From: Flavobacterium psychraerolatum
Lineage (GTDB): Bacteria > Bacteroidota > Bacteroidia > Flavobacteriales > Flavobacteriaceae
Assembly: GCF_025960985.1 (NCBI RefSeq)
Contig: NZ_JAOQMX010000003.1
Location: forward strand, 1 to 64,000
Length of the DNA stretch: 64,000 nt
Direction: 5' to 3'
A program made the translations under genes and the position numbers. Positions 54,967 to 62,564 of the stretch are shown here, one piece after another; within the stretch, counting starts at the first letter, position 1, and the number at the start of each line of letters is the position of its first letter. The notes under the pieces are model-generated. The model saw only the letters and a list, made by a program, of their open reading frames with translations. It made no database searches and had not been told where the DNA came from.

Positions 54967-55893
54967 TTACCCAAACTTTTGTTTTTCAACAAGATAAGTA
55001 AGCATTATTTTTTCGAAATCTTGGGCCACATTTACAGGAACATACCGAATTCGGTTCTGAGCGCAGGTTAATGCTATTTTATTAAAATAAACTTCAGCTT
55101 CTTTTTTATAAACATCTTGGACATTATCCGAAAAAAGAGCCACCTCTTCACCCGTTTCCACATCAATAAATTTCCTGGGCGTACTATCAAACTCAAAATT
55201 AACCTCTGTTTTGCGATCACACACATGAAAAAGAATCACTTTGTGCTTATTATGACGCAAATGCTGTAAGGCTTCAAATAATTTTTCATCGTCTTCTAAC
55301 TGAAACATATCTGTAAACAACACAATCATCGAGCGACGATGCATCTTTTCGGCAATTTGATGCAAGAAAGAAACCGTATTAGTAATTTTAGAAACTTTTG
55401 GCTTATCCAAAACAGACTCCAGTTGATTCAATATCATTCGATGATGTCGGTCACTTCCTTTTTCAGGTGCATAGTAATCATACCTATCCGAAAAAACACT
55501 CAAACCAACCGCATCACGTTGTTTTTTTAATAAACGCATTAAAACTGCAGATGCCAATACAGAAAATCCAATTTTATTTTCGTGAAAATCTTGATTAGAC
55601 CTCAGCTTTGGATAATGCATGGACGAGGAGTTATCCAAAATAATATGACAACGTAAATTGGTTTCCTCCTCAAATCGTTTCGTATACAGCCTATCTGTCT
55701 TCGCAAACAACTTCCAATCTATATGGCGAGTACTCTCACCTACATTATACAATTTATGTTCTGCAAACTCAGCCGAAAACCCATGAAACGGACTTTTGTG
55801 CATGCCCGAAATAAATCCTTCAACGATTTGATTCGCCAAAAGCTCCAAATGTTGGAAACGAGCTATTTTCTCTAATTGTGATTCCATCTTCAT
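54967..55893 (-). CDS. DUF58 domain protein (vWA-like)
   Basis: A 308-residue cytoplasmic protein. The DUF58 signature is GESTRHIDWKLFAKTDRLYT (about residues 52-71). The following vWA-like fold has IILDNSSSMHYP (MIDAS DxSxS) and MIVLFTDMFQLED. Such proteins normally pair with a MoxR AAA-ATPase, but none is adjacent in this window. Its neighbours are tRNA-Asp and thioredoxin. Function is unassigned. Confidence 0.9.
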   Translation of the reverse strand: MKMESQLEKIARFQHLELLANQIVEGFISGMHKSPFHGFSAEFAEHKLYNVGESTRHIDWKLFAKTDRLYTKRFEEETNLRCHIILDNSSSMHYPKLRSNQDFHENKIGFSVLASAVLMRLLKKQRDAVGLSVFSDRYDYYAPEKGSDRHHRMILNQLESVLDKPKVSKITNTVSFLHQIAEKMHRRSMIVLFTDMFQLEDDEKLFEALQHLRHNKHKVILFHVCDRKTEVNFEFDSTPRKFIDVETGEEVALFSDNVQDVYKKEAEVYFNKIALTCAQNRIRYVPVNVAQDFEKIMLTYLVEKQKFG

Positions 55894-55999
55894 ATCTCAA
55901 ATATATTAAAAATAATCACGACCTTCACAGAAACATCATTTCTAAAACACAATTTACATTAATTCCCACTTTCAATTATAACACTACAGGTTTGCGTGA

Positions 56000-56097
56000 A
56001 GGATAGTAGTAAAAATCCTTTTTTGGGCTTTTTCTGGCCCAAAAAAGATTGAAACGAATAGCCTGACCCGCTTTTTTTCGGCGGGGCACGCCCAAAT
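56000..56097 (+). repeat. Dispersed intergenic element, copy e
   Basis: GGATAGTAGTAAAAATCCTT, a hairpin TTTTTTGGGC/GCCCAAAAAA, then GATTGAAACGAATAGCCTGA and a 3' module GGCACGCCCAAAT shared with copy c. It lies between the trxA terminator and the DUF58 start. Confidence 0.75.
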
Positions 56098-56132
56098 CAC
56101 AATCTACTTATTTGAAACAAAAAAATCACAAA

Positions 56133-56165
56133 AAAAAAGGCTTGACTAACGTCAAACCTTTTTTA
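56133..56165 (-). terminator. Terminator of trxA
   Basis: On the minus strand AAAAAAGGTTTGAC pairs with GTCAAGCCTTTTTT (one G-T), loop GTTA, then T-run. Confidence 0.85.
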
Positions 56166-56185
56166 TATAAATTATAATCTTACGA

Positions 56186-56503
56186 TTACAACAAAGCGTC
56201 TAAACTATCTGCATAAGTTTGCTTAGGAGCTACTCCTACTTGCTTCCCAACTACTTCTCCGTTGTGAAAAACTAATACAGTAGGAATATTTCTTACACCA
56301 TATTTGGCTGCAAATTCTTGATTTGCATCAACATCTACTTTACCTACTACAACTTTACCTTCGTAATCATTGCTTAATTCTTCAATGATTGGTCCAACCA
56401 TTCTACATGGTCCACACCAAGCTGCCCAAAAATCTACTAAAACTGGTTTGTCTGACTTCAAAACTACTTCGTCAAAAGTAGCATCTGTTATTGCTAATGC
56501 CAT
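56186..56503 (-). CDS. trxA: Thioredoxin
   Basis: A 105-residue cytoplasmic disulfide reductase with active site WAAWCGPCRM (Cys30, Cys33), the cis-Pro in RNIPTVLVF and VDVDANQEFAAKYGV. A TAAATTTG -7 box lies at 56585-56578 on the minus strand, about 75 bases before the ATG. It is monocistronic. Confidence 0.97.
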   Translation of the reverse strand: MALAITDATFDEVVLKSDKPVLVDFWAAWCGPCRMVGPIIEELSNDYEGKVVVGKVDVDANQEFAAKYGVRNIPTVLVFHNGEVVGKQVGVAPKQTYADSLDALL

Positions 56504-56654
56504 AATTTTTTTCTTTTATATGTTAACCCCAACACTATATTGGAGCAATTTTTTTGTGTTATTACTAATTTGAAGTACAAATTTATAAATTAAAACCAAA
56601 TCAAACACCATTCTTACATTAGTTTTAACTATTTCTTCATTGATAAAATTTATT

Positions 56655-56736
56655 TGGAGCTAATCCTGCTATCCACTATATCTCTTGTGTCCGCTATCGC
56701 TACCACAAGAGGATGCCGTTTCTATCAGGGCTATGA
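56655..56736 (-). repeat. Dispersed intergenic element, copy f
   Basis: On the minus strand: ATAGCCCTGATAGAAACGGC, ATCCTCTTGTGG, a variable loop with GATAGCGG, ACACAAGAGATATAGTGGAT, AGCAGGATTAGCTCCAAATA. It begins right at the stop codon of the trmN6-like gene. The 3' word AGCTCC(T)AAATA is shared with copy b. Confidence 0.85.
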
Positions 56737-56737
56737 C

Positions 56738-57445
56738 CTACATCTTCAAATAAAATTCTTTTGTCAATTCAATATAATCGTCGGTATAATCATGCCTGCC
56801 ATTTTCGATAATTAATACATTTTCATCAACTTCAAGAACTTCATCACGACCGAAGGCCAGCAAACTTCTTTTTGTTTCTGACTGCGCAGTTCCTTTTACA
56901 CGAGTGATCTTAAAAGGATACAATTCAAATTCCTTAGCCAAAGCTACAAATTTCGCTTCTTCTTTGAACGGAATTATTACTGCAAAAACCCCCTTTTCGG
57001 ACAAAAACAAATCAGCTGCCTCAATCAATTCTTCAAAAGGCATCGCATCTTGAAAACGAGCTAAATCACGCTGTTCATCATTAGATTTAAAATCTTCACT
57101 GTAAAAAGGTGGGTTGGAAAGAATCAAATCATACTCATCTTCGGGCTCATCTACAAACTCATCTAATCCGGCATGATAACAAAATAAACGATCTCCCCAT
57201 GGCGAATTTTCAAAATTTTCCACGGCTTGCTCGTACGCATCTTCGTCAATCTCCAAAGCATCAATTTGCTCTGCAGTCGTGCGTTGTGCCAACATCAAAG
57301 CGATAAGCCCCGTACCCGCACCAATATCCAAAATACTAAAAGGGCGATGACCAACAGGGACCCAAGCCCCCAAAAGAACGCCATCGGTACCTACTTTCAT
57401 AGCAGTTTTATCCTGCTCGATAGAAAATTGCTTAAATTGAAACAA
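56738..57445 (-). CDS. trmN6: tRNA1(Val) (adenine(37)-N6)-methyltransferase
   Basis: SAM-dependent methyltransferase, 235 residues. The SAM loop is ILDIGAGTGLIALMLAQR, the catalytic NPPF is in YDLILSNPPFYSEDF, and the N-terminal block KQFSIEQDKTAMKVGTDGVLLGAW is typical of YfiC/TrmN6. The start is taken as TTG at 57445 (FQFKQFS), which matches the usual N-terminus. A longer frame would add 32 atypical residues. Substrate specificity is from family membership. Confidence 0.87.
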   Translation of the reverse strand: MFQFKQFSIEQDKTAMKVGTDGVLLGAWVPVGHRPFSILDIGAGTGLIALMLAQRTTAEQIDALEIDEDAYEQAVENFENSPWGDRLFCYHAGLDEFVDEPEDEYDLILSNPPFYSEDFKSNDEQRDLARFQDAMPFEELIEAADLFLSEKGVFAVIIPFKEEAKFVALAKEFELYPFKITRVKGTAQSETKRSLLAFGRDEVLEVDENVLIIENGRHDYTDDYIELTKEFYLKM

Positions 57446-57650
57446 AATGAAAAGATTTAAGATTGTTGATTGCTTCGCCAGTTCGAGCAAAGCTCTCGAG
57501 TAACAAATTATGATTTTTGATTTACTCCAAAATAAAAACAAATAGTGTTTACAGTTAATGTAATTAAAGAATTAAGATTATAAGAAACGGTTCTTTTAAC
57601 ACCTGCCAAAAACTTATAACCTCTAATTTTTAACTTCTAACCTCTACCTT

Positions 57651-58175
57651 CTAAAGATACATTTCCACTAAACCTTCTGGAAGGTTCATGATGACTTTTT
57701 TGTTTTCGCGATCTACCTTAACCAAGAAATGGTCAATCATCGGGATTAATATTTCTACGTTTCCGTTCAACACCTCAAATAGTGGCTGAGCAGAAGTATC
57801 ATTAATAGATTGAATCACACCAAAAACCCCCAAACGTTGGTCTTCGATTTCAAATCCTACTACTTCGTGAAAATAAAATTTGTTACCACTAAGTTTTGGC
57901 AACATATTAAGGGGTAGAAAAAGCTCATTACCCATAATGGCATCAGCATCTTCTTCGTTTTTAACTTCTTCAAAACGAATACGTAAAAAATCGTTTTTAT
58001 GAATGGAGCTATTTTCAATAAAAAAAGGAATCAAGTGTTTGTTGCATTCAACAAACACTGATTCCAAGTTTTCGTATAACTCAGGTTCATCCGTGTCCAA
58101 ATAGGCCAGAACTTCTCCTTTGAAACTAAATTTTTTAGCGATTTTACCCAAATAGAAACAATCTTCTTTACGCAT
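57651..58175 (-). CDS. rimM: Ribosome maturation factor RimM
   Basis: Acts in 30S subunit maturation and binds S19. The 174-residue product starts MRKEDCFYLGKIAKKFSFKG, with FKGEVLAYLDTDEP (RimM N-domain) and the PRC-barrel KFYFHEVVGFEIEDQRLG, ending EILIPMIDHFLVKVDRENKK and MNLPEGLVEMYL. The ATG at 58175 is 13 bases after the rpsP stop, the classical rpsP-rimM order. Confidence 0.95.
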   Translation of the reverse strand: MRKEDCFYLGKIAKKFSFKGEVLAYLDTDEPELYENLESVFVECNKHLIPFFIENSSIHKNDFLRIRFEEVKNEEDADAIMGNELFLPLNMLPKLSGNKFYFHEVVGFEIEDQRLGVFGVIQSINDTSAQPLFEVLNGNVEILIPMIDHFLVKVDRENKKVIMNLPEGLVEMYL

Positions 58176-58188
58176 TATCGCTGTGGAA

Positions 58189-58734
58189 TTAAGCTTGAGT
58201 TTCTTCGTTAGTTTCTTCAGCAGCTGGAGCTTCTTCAGCTTCAACTTCTGGAGCAGGTGCAGCAGCAGCGATAGCATCAGCTTCTGCTTGAGCAGCTGTT
58301 GCGATACGTTTTGCATTTACATCTTGCTCTGCTTTGAAAGCTTTAGCTTTAGCATCAGCTTGCACTTTTGATAAACCATCTTTCTTAGCATCAACAGTTC
58401 CTGTTTTAGATTCTAACCAAGTTGCTAATTTAGCATCAGCTTGTTCTTGTGTTAAAGCACCTTTACGAATACCTCCATCAAGGTGGTGTTTCAATAAAGC
58501 TCCTGTGTAAGAAAGAATTGCTCTAGCAGTATCTGTTGGTTGAGCACCATTGTGCAACCATTGAACTGCACTATCAATATTCAAATCGATAGTTGCTGGG
58601 TTAGTGTTTGGATTGTAAGTACCGATTTTCTCTAAGTATTTACCATCTCTTTTTGAGCGTGCATCTGCAGCTACAACCCAGTAAAAAGGTTTTCCTTTTT
58701 TACCGTGTCTTTGTAATCTAATTTTTACTGACAT
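58189..58734 (-). CDS. rpsP: 30S ribosomal protein S16 with long C-terminal extension
   Basis: The first 85 residues are canonical S16 (SVKIRLQRHGKKGKPFYWVV, ADARSKRDGKYLEKIGTYNP, AVQWLHNGAQPTDTARAIL). The total of 181 residues is about twice the E. coli protein because of a C-terminal helical and Ala/Glu/Pro-rich tail. A similar tail is usual in flavobacterial S16. rimM follows in the same operon. A TATCTTTG -7 box is at 58791-58784 on the minus strand. Confidence 0.96.
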   Translation of the reverse strand: MSVKIRLQRHGKKGKPFYWVVAADARSKRDGKYLEKIGTYNPNTNPATIDLNIDSAVQWLHNGAQPTDTARAILSYTGALLKHHLDGGIRKGALTQEQADAKLATWLESKTGTVDAKKDGLSKVQADAKAKAFKAEQDVNAKRIATAAQAEADAIAAAAPAPEVEAEEAPAAEETNEETQA

Positions 58735-58753
58735 AATCGTGTGATTAAATTTT

Positions 58754-58791
58754 GAGGTACTCGACCTCTATTAATTAAGGGCGCAAAGATA
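58754..58791 (-). promoter_or_regulatory. rpsP-rimM promoter box and leader hairpin
   Basis: TATCTTTG (58791-58784) is a good -7 element. In the leader GAGGTCGAGTACCTC (58768-58754) forms a 5-base stem and precedes the rpsP ATG by about 20 bases. Confidence 0.5.
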
Positions 58792-58919
58792 TACTTTTTA
58801 TTTCAATAATACCAATCGATTTTCACTATATTAATCAAGTAGTTAGCTAATGTTTTTAATTTATAATTCTTATTTGCCCTCATAATACACTACTTTTGCT
58901 TGTCTAAAAAACAGGTTAC

Positions 58920-59390
58920 ATGAAAAAATATTTTCTATTTCTCCTTACAACTTTGAGCATCTTCTCTTGTGAAGAAAATGTAAAGTTCAACAACCCTTCC
59001 TTTCAAGGGCTAAAAGATAATGTTTTTTGGAGAGCCATTACCACTACTGCAACGATAAACAGCAGTAACGAACTAATTATTACGGCCTACACAAGCAAGG
59101 AACAGATTGTACTAAAAACTCCCTCAGACGACATAAACACCTATACACTCGGTGAAGACAACATCTCAACAGCAACTTATACGCTCACAGAAGACACAAC
59201 GGTAACGACTTACTCAACAGGAACAAATACCGGAAACGGCCAAATTGAAATCACTGAATACGACATTGCAAACAAAATAATAACGGGTACCTTTAAATTT
59301 AACGCCATAAATACAATAACAAATCCTGAATCTCAATCGAATTTAAATTTTCAACAAGGTGTCTTTTATAAAATCCCAGTAACACCTTAA
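58920..59390 (+). CDS. Small lipoprotein, DUF6252-like
   Basis: A 156-residue lipoprotein (LSIFSCEE lipobox). It is a Thr/Asn-rich beta-strand protein resembling DUF6252: FQGLKDNVFWRAITTTATIN, LIITAYTSKEQIVLKTP, and GTFKFNA near the end. A TACTTTTG box lies at 58891-58898. Function is unknown. Confidence 0.8.
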   Translation: MKKYFLFLLTTLSIFSCEENVKFNNPSFQGLKDNVFWRAITTTATINSSNELIITAYTSKEQIVLKTPSDDINTYTLGEDNISTATYTLTEDTTVTTYSTGTNTGNGQIEITEYDIANKIITGTFKFNAINTITNPESQSNLNFQQGVFYKIPVTP

Positions 59391-59497
59391 TGCTTCATAA
59401 TGAATTTAATCCCACCAAAAGAGAAGGAACAAGTCTCCTAATTGAAAAATATTTGATTAAATAAGCTTATTCATAGTAGATTAGAAAATATTTAAAC

Positions 59498-59505
59498 TAC
59501 ATTTG
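59498..59505 (+). promoter_or_regulatory. -7 promoter box of the RRM gene
   Basis: TACATTTG matches TAnnTTTG, 26 bases before the ATG. Confidence 0.45.
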
Positions 59506-59530
59506 CTACAATTATTATAAATAAGCACAT

Positions 59531-59890
59531 ATGAATATTTTTGTTGGAAGCCTTCCATTCAGTATTGAGGAAGCAGATTTAAGAGAGTCTTTCGAGGCTT
59601 ACGGAGCAGTAGATTCAGTTAAAATTATCACAGATAAATTTACAGGAAGAAGCAAAGGATTTGGTTTTGTTGAAATGCCAAGTGATGATGACGCTCAAAA
59701 AGCAATTGACGAATTGAACGGTGCAACTGTTCAAGGACGTACAATCGTTGTTAACAAATCTGAGCCAAAACCAGAAGGCGAAAGAAGAAGTTTTAATAAC
59801 AACCGTGGTGGAGGAGATTCACGCGGAGGTTATGGTGGAAACAACCGTGGTGGAGAAAACCGTGGTGGTGGAAACAGAGGAGGATATTAA
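59531..59890 (+). CDS. RRM RNA-binding protein with RGG tail
   Basis: A 119-residue glycine-rich RNA-binding protein. One RRM (residues 1-78) has RNP2 IFVGSLPF and RNP1 KGFGFVEM. The tail has repeated NNRGG and NRGGG units. The type is common in Bacteroidota, where it may affect RNA stability. Codon use suggests high expression. It is monocistronic with a strong terminator. Confidence 0.95.
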   Translation: MNIFVGSLPFSIEEADLRESFEAYGAVDSVKIITDKFTGRSKGFGFVEMPSDDDAQKAIDELNGATVQGRTIVVNKSEPKPEGERRSFNNNRGGGDSRGGYGGNNRGGENRGGGNRGGY

Positions 59891-59910
59891 TATTTTTTTC
59901 TACAATATAT

Positions 59911-59946
59911 AAAAAGGGTGTCAATTTATTTTGACACCCTTTTTTA
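59911..59946 (+). terminator. Terminator of the RRM gene
   Basis: AAAAAGGGTGTCAA pairs with TTGACACCCTTTTT around TTTATT, then T-run. Confidence 0.92.
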
Positions 59947-60007
59947 TTTTTATTAATTCTGTTTACCTAATTTCAATTGAAAAGTAACTACTGTAGCATA
60001 AATGTTC

Positions 60008-60634
60008 TTATTCTTTTTCTAAGACTTTAATGTCTTCAATTAAAGCCTGCATACTACTTGGATCAAGACTATTATAGATCCCGCGAATCAAACGATTTTC
60101 ATCAATTAAGACAAAATTCTCTGTATGTAAGAAAATGGAGCTGTCATTGTTTTCTCCCAAATCTTCTTCGACAAAATAAAACTTTCGCCCTAAATTATAA
60201 ATCTCCTCTTTGTCACCAGTAAGTAGTTTCCATTTACTATATTGAATATTATTTTTTTTAGCATAAGCTGCCATTACAGAAACACTATCCTTATCTGGCG
60301 TGACGGAATGTGACACCAATTGTATCTGATTATCATTCTTAAACTCCTCTTGAATTTTGGTCATACTATTGGTCATTTTTGGACAAATCCCAGGACAGCT
60401 AGTAAAAAAGAAATCTACAATAGTAATTTTTCCATCCAAATTTAATTCTGAAAACGCTTTCCCTTCTTGATCTATCAGATCAAAAGGTCGAATTTTATGA
60501 AAAGATTCAGTTTCTGGAGTATTCCAAACAGGCACAAAATCTGATGATTTGTAATAAGGCAATTTTCTCGTTTTTTCTTGACAAGAAATTACCAAAACTC
60601 CCAACAATGCGATGATATAATACTTTATTTTCAT
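60008..60634 (-). CDS. SCO1/SenC-family lipoprotein
   Basis: A 208-residue membrane-tethered thioredoxin-like protein (VLVISCQE lipobox, Cys18). The copper/redox CX3C is in FFFTSCPGICPKM (Cys80, Cys84), and the copper His lies in SSIFLHTENFVLID. SCO proteins deliver copper to the CuA site of cytochrome oxidase or act as thiol reductases. The ATG overlaps the stop of the MORN gene by four bases (ATGA), so it is the last gene of a coupled group. Confidence 0.92.
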   Translation of the reverse strand: MKIKYYIIALLGVLVISCQEKTRKLPYYKSSDFVPVWNTPETESFHKIRPFDLIDQEGKAFSELNLDGKITIVDFFFTSCPGICPKMTNSMTKIQEEFKNDNQIQLVSHSVTPDKDSVSVMAAYAKKNNIQYSKWKLLTGDKEEIYNLGRKFYFVEEDLGENNDSSIFLHTENFVLIDENRLIRGIYNSLDPSSMQALIEDIKVLEKE

Positions 60635-61266
60635 TTGGATTTTAGTTTTTGATCTTTGAGCGTATAACACAAGTTTGATTTTTGCAAACCATATCGTCGG
60701 CCGTCTTTTGCTTCGTAACTGATGTAGGGTTTTCCGTTTTCACGCCAAGCTCTTTGCATCCCTTCTTCTCTATCATTTTTATAGGTCAAAAAGGAGTATT
60801 TTCCTCCGCTTTCATACCATTGTTTATGCAAACCTTCTCTTCGATCATTCACATAGATATAATCAAATCTGGGGTTTCCATTCTCCCAATACCCATAATG
60901 CCTTCCAAATGACTTACCTTCTTTATAACTTCTAGATTCTTTTAATTTCCCATCTACATAATAAATCAAACTCAAGCCTTGTTGCTTTCCCCCGAAAAAA
61001 CTAAAAATGCATTTGGTAAATGCTAAAGCATACATTTCTTTAACATAACCTGAATAGACTTTTTTATGAAAATAGTATATTCCGTTGTCTAAAACTAAAT
61101 TTGGATTGGTAACTAATATAGTATCGTTTGGAATCCCTACCGTTGAAACAATTAAAGACGATGGCATCATAGCTTCGTCTTTAATCTCTTTTTTGCAACT
61201 TGTAACAAGAACTGCAATTACGGCTAAAAAATATACTTTAAAAAGTAAAAGTTCCTTTTGTACCAT
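60631..61266 (-). CDS. MORN-repeat lipoprotein
   Basis: A 211-residue lipoprotein (VLVTSCKKE lipobox) with four or five MORN-2/YwqK-type repeats such as GKSFGRHYGYWENGNPRFDY, REGLHKQWYESGGKYSF and REGMQRAWRENGKPYISY. The YwqK name has been linked to an antitoxin, but this protein is exported and that role is unlikely. Its start lies 29 bases inside the end of the YHYH gene, and it overlaps the SCO gene. Confidence 0.87.
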   Translation of the reverse strand: MVQKELLLFKVYFLAVIAVLVTSCKKEIKDEAMMPSSLIVSTVGIPNDTILVTNPNLVLDNGIYYFHKKVYSGYVKEMYALAFTKCIFSFFGGKQQGLSLIYYVDGKLKESRSYKEGKSFGRHYGYWENGNPRFDYIYVNDRREGLHKQWYESGGKYSFLTYKNDREEGMQRAWRENGKPYISYEAKDGRRYGLQKSNLCYTLKDQKLKSK

Positions 61267-61999
61267 AATAACTTCCTGCTTTTAATACATAAAAACCAGA
61301 GTCCATATAATTGACATTCGAACAATGGTAATGATAAATTCCGTTTGGATACTCTACTGTTGCGCCAGTGTGTCCACCATTTGAATCTAGTGCTGAAGGA
61401 TAAGAACCGTCTTTATCTTTACGACCATAAATTGGGAATCCATCTCTTAACCAGCCAATTAATTTTGCATCGTCATCCGAGGTAAAATCGCCATTAAAAT
61501 GGTAATGATACAATCCCCCAGGGCCACTGTGAGCCCCAGCTCGATCAAACGATTTCAGTGTTCCTGCATCAACTGGCACATTCCCTCCTTCTCTATCATT
61601 GTAAATTGCCACACCATTTAGAGCCATTCCAATTGGACCTAAAGAGGTTTCTTCTTTAGAACTCGCTTCAACAGGATTCACTGGAATTGTCATTACAAAA
61701 ACTTGCGATTGCAAATTCCCTGGGTTTACAACTTGACCAGTAGTTTGTTCCTCATATAACGAATTACCTGAACCCCAATAAGGCGTAACGTGGTCTGGAG
61801 TACCATTAGATTTCATAGTCACTGTAGTCCCTGTACTAGATAAAGTTACTGCTGACTTATAGTTAGTACTAAATACCGCAGGAACATCTGCAGTGCCTTC
61901 TACTGTCGTGGTAGAATCATCGCTACTACTACAAGAGTAAGTCGCTATTGATAAAGTAATTATACTTATTGCGGCAATTATTATATTCGATTTTTTCAT
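61238..61999 (-). CDS. YHYH domain lipoprotein
   Basis: A 253-residue exported lipoprotein (TYSCSSSDD lipobox). It has the family hallmark YHYH twice (GGLYHYHFNG and GIYHYHCSN), MALNGVAIYN, and GWLRDGFPIYGRKD between them. The His-rich motifs suggest metal binding. No catalytic role is established. It lies in an operon with an EF-hand protein upstream (45 bases) and MORN and SCO genes downstream. The ATG at 61999 is chosen because it directly precedes the signal peptide. Confidence 0.88.
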   Translation of the reverse strand: MKKSNIIIAAISIITLSIATYSCSSSDDSTTTVEGTADVPAVFSTNYKSAVTLSSTGTTVTMKSNGTPDHVTPYWGSGNSLYEEQTTGQVVNPGNLQSQVFVMTIPVNPVEASSKEETSLGPIGMALNGVAIYNDREGGNVPVDAGTLKSFDRAGAHSGPGGLYHYHFNGDFTSDDDAKLIGWLRDGFPIYGRKDKDGSYPSALDSNGGHTGATVEYPNGIYHYHCSNVNYMDSGFYVLKAGSYYGTKGTFTF

Positions 62000-62044
62000 T
62001 ATTGTTAAATTAGTTAATTTAATTTGGTGAGGTGTATTCAAAAT

Positions 62045-62323
62045 CTATTCTGTTGGTTTTTTACGCTCTGGCTTAGGCGCTTTTTTCAATTCATCCAGAC
62101 TCAAGAAACCATCTTTATCCGTATCAATCTTTGTGAAGTCATCCTTCAACGGACCTTTTACCTCTGCTTTAGATAATTTACCATCTTTATCAGCATCCAT
62201 TTTTTTTATAGCTTCTTCAGCAGTTGGTAGTTTTTGCCCCCCTTGCCCGCCTTGTGGTTGCGCAAAAAGTGAAACTGATCCAGAAAACAACATAACAGTT
62301 AAAATAATTTTTATACTTTTCAT
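62045..62323 (-). CDS. Secreted EF-hand calcium-binding protein
   Basis: A 92-residue exported protein with signal MKSIKIILTVMLFSGSVSLFA. Two EF-hand loops are DADKDGKLSKAE and DTDKDGFLSLDE, separated by 20 residues. Each has acidic ligands at positions 1, 3, 5 and Glu at 12. It is the first gene of the EF-hand/YHYH/MORN/SCO group. Confidence 0.92.
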   Translation of the reverse strand: MKSIKIILTVMLFSGSVSLFAQPQGGQGGQKLPTAEEAIKKMDADKDGKLSKAEVKGPLKDDFTKIDTDKDGFLSLDELKKAPKPERKKPTE

Positions 62324-62502
62324 AGTCTATTTTTTTTAAAATTGTTTAGATAAACAAAGGTGAGGTTATTTTTAAGGTGCTTTTTGTACTTTCAGTGAAT
62401 GACCAATAGTTATCAGTGTAAAGGTCAAAATTCCTAAATATGTCTCAAACCTAAGAAATAACTGAAATAATGCCATAAGAGGATTAACTACTTCATAAAT
62501 GA

Positions 62503-62530
62503 GAGCCTAAGTTTTCCAAAACTTAGGCTC
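62503..62530 (-). terminator. Terminator-like hairpin after cotH
   Basis: GAGCCTAAG and CTTAGGCTC form a perfect stem, and AGTTTT/AAAACT extends it to a short loop. It lies 35 bases past the CotH stop. The T-tract is poor, so efficiency is uncertain. Confidence 0.65.
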
Positions 62531-62564
62531 TTTACATGATTATAAAACAGATGTTCTACAATAA

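Noticed and set aside
54967..56503. DUF58 and thioredoxin as a MoxR-type aerotolerance operon
   Set aside because: No MoxR ATPase or vWA partner is present, and a terminator and a repeat element separate the two genes.
60631..61266. Antitoxin of a toxin-antitoxin pair (YwqK name)
   Set aside because: The protein is an exported lipoprotein, and the partner genes are SCO and YHYH, not a toxin.
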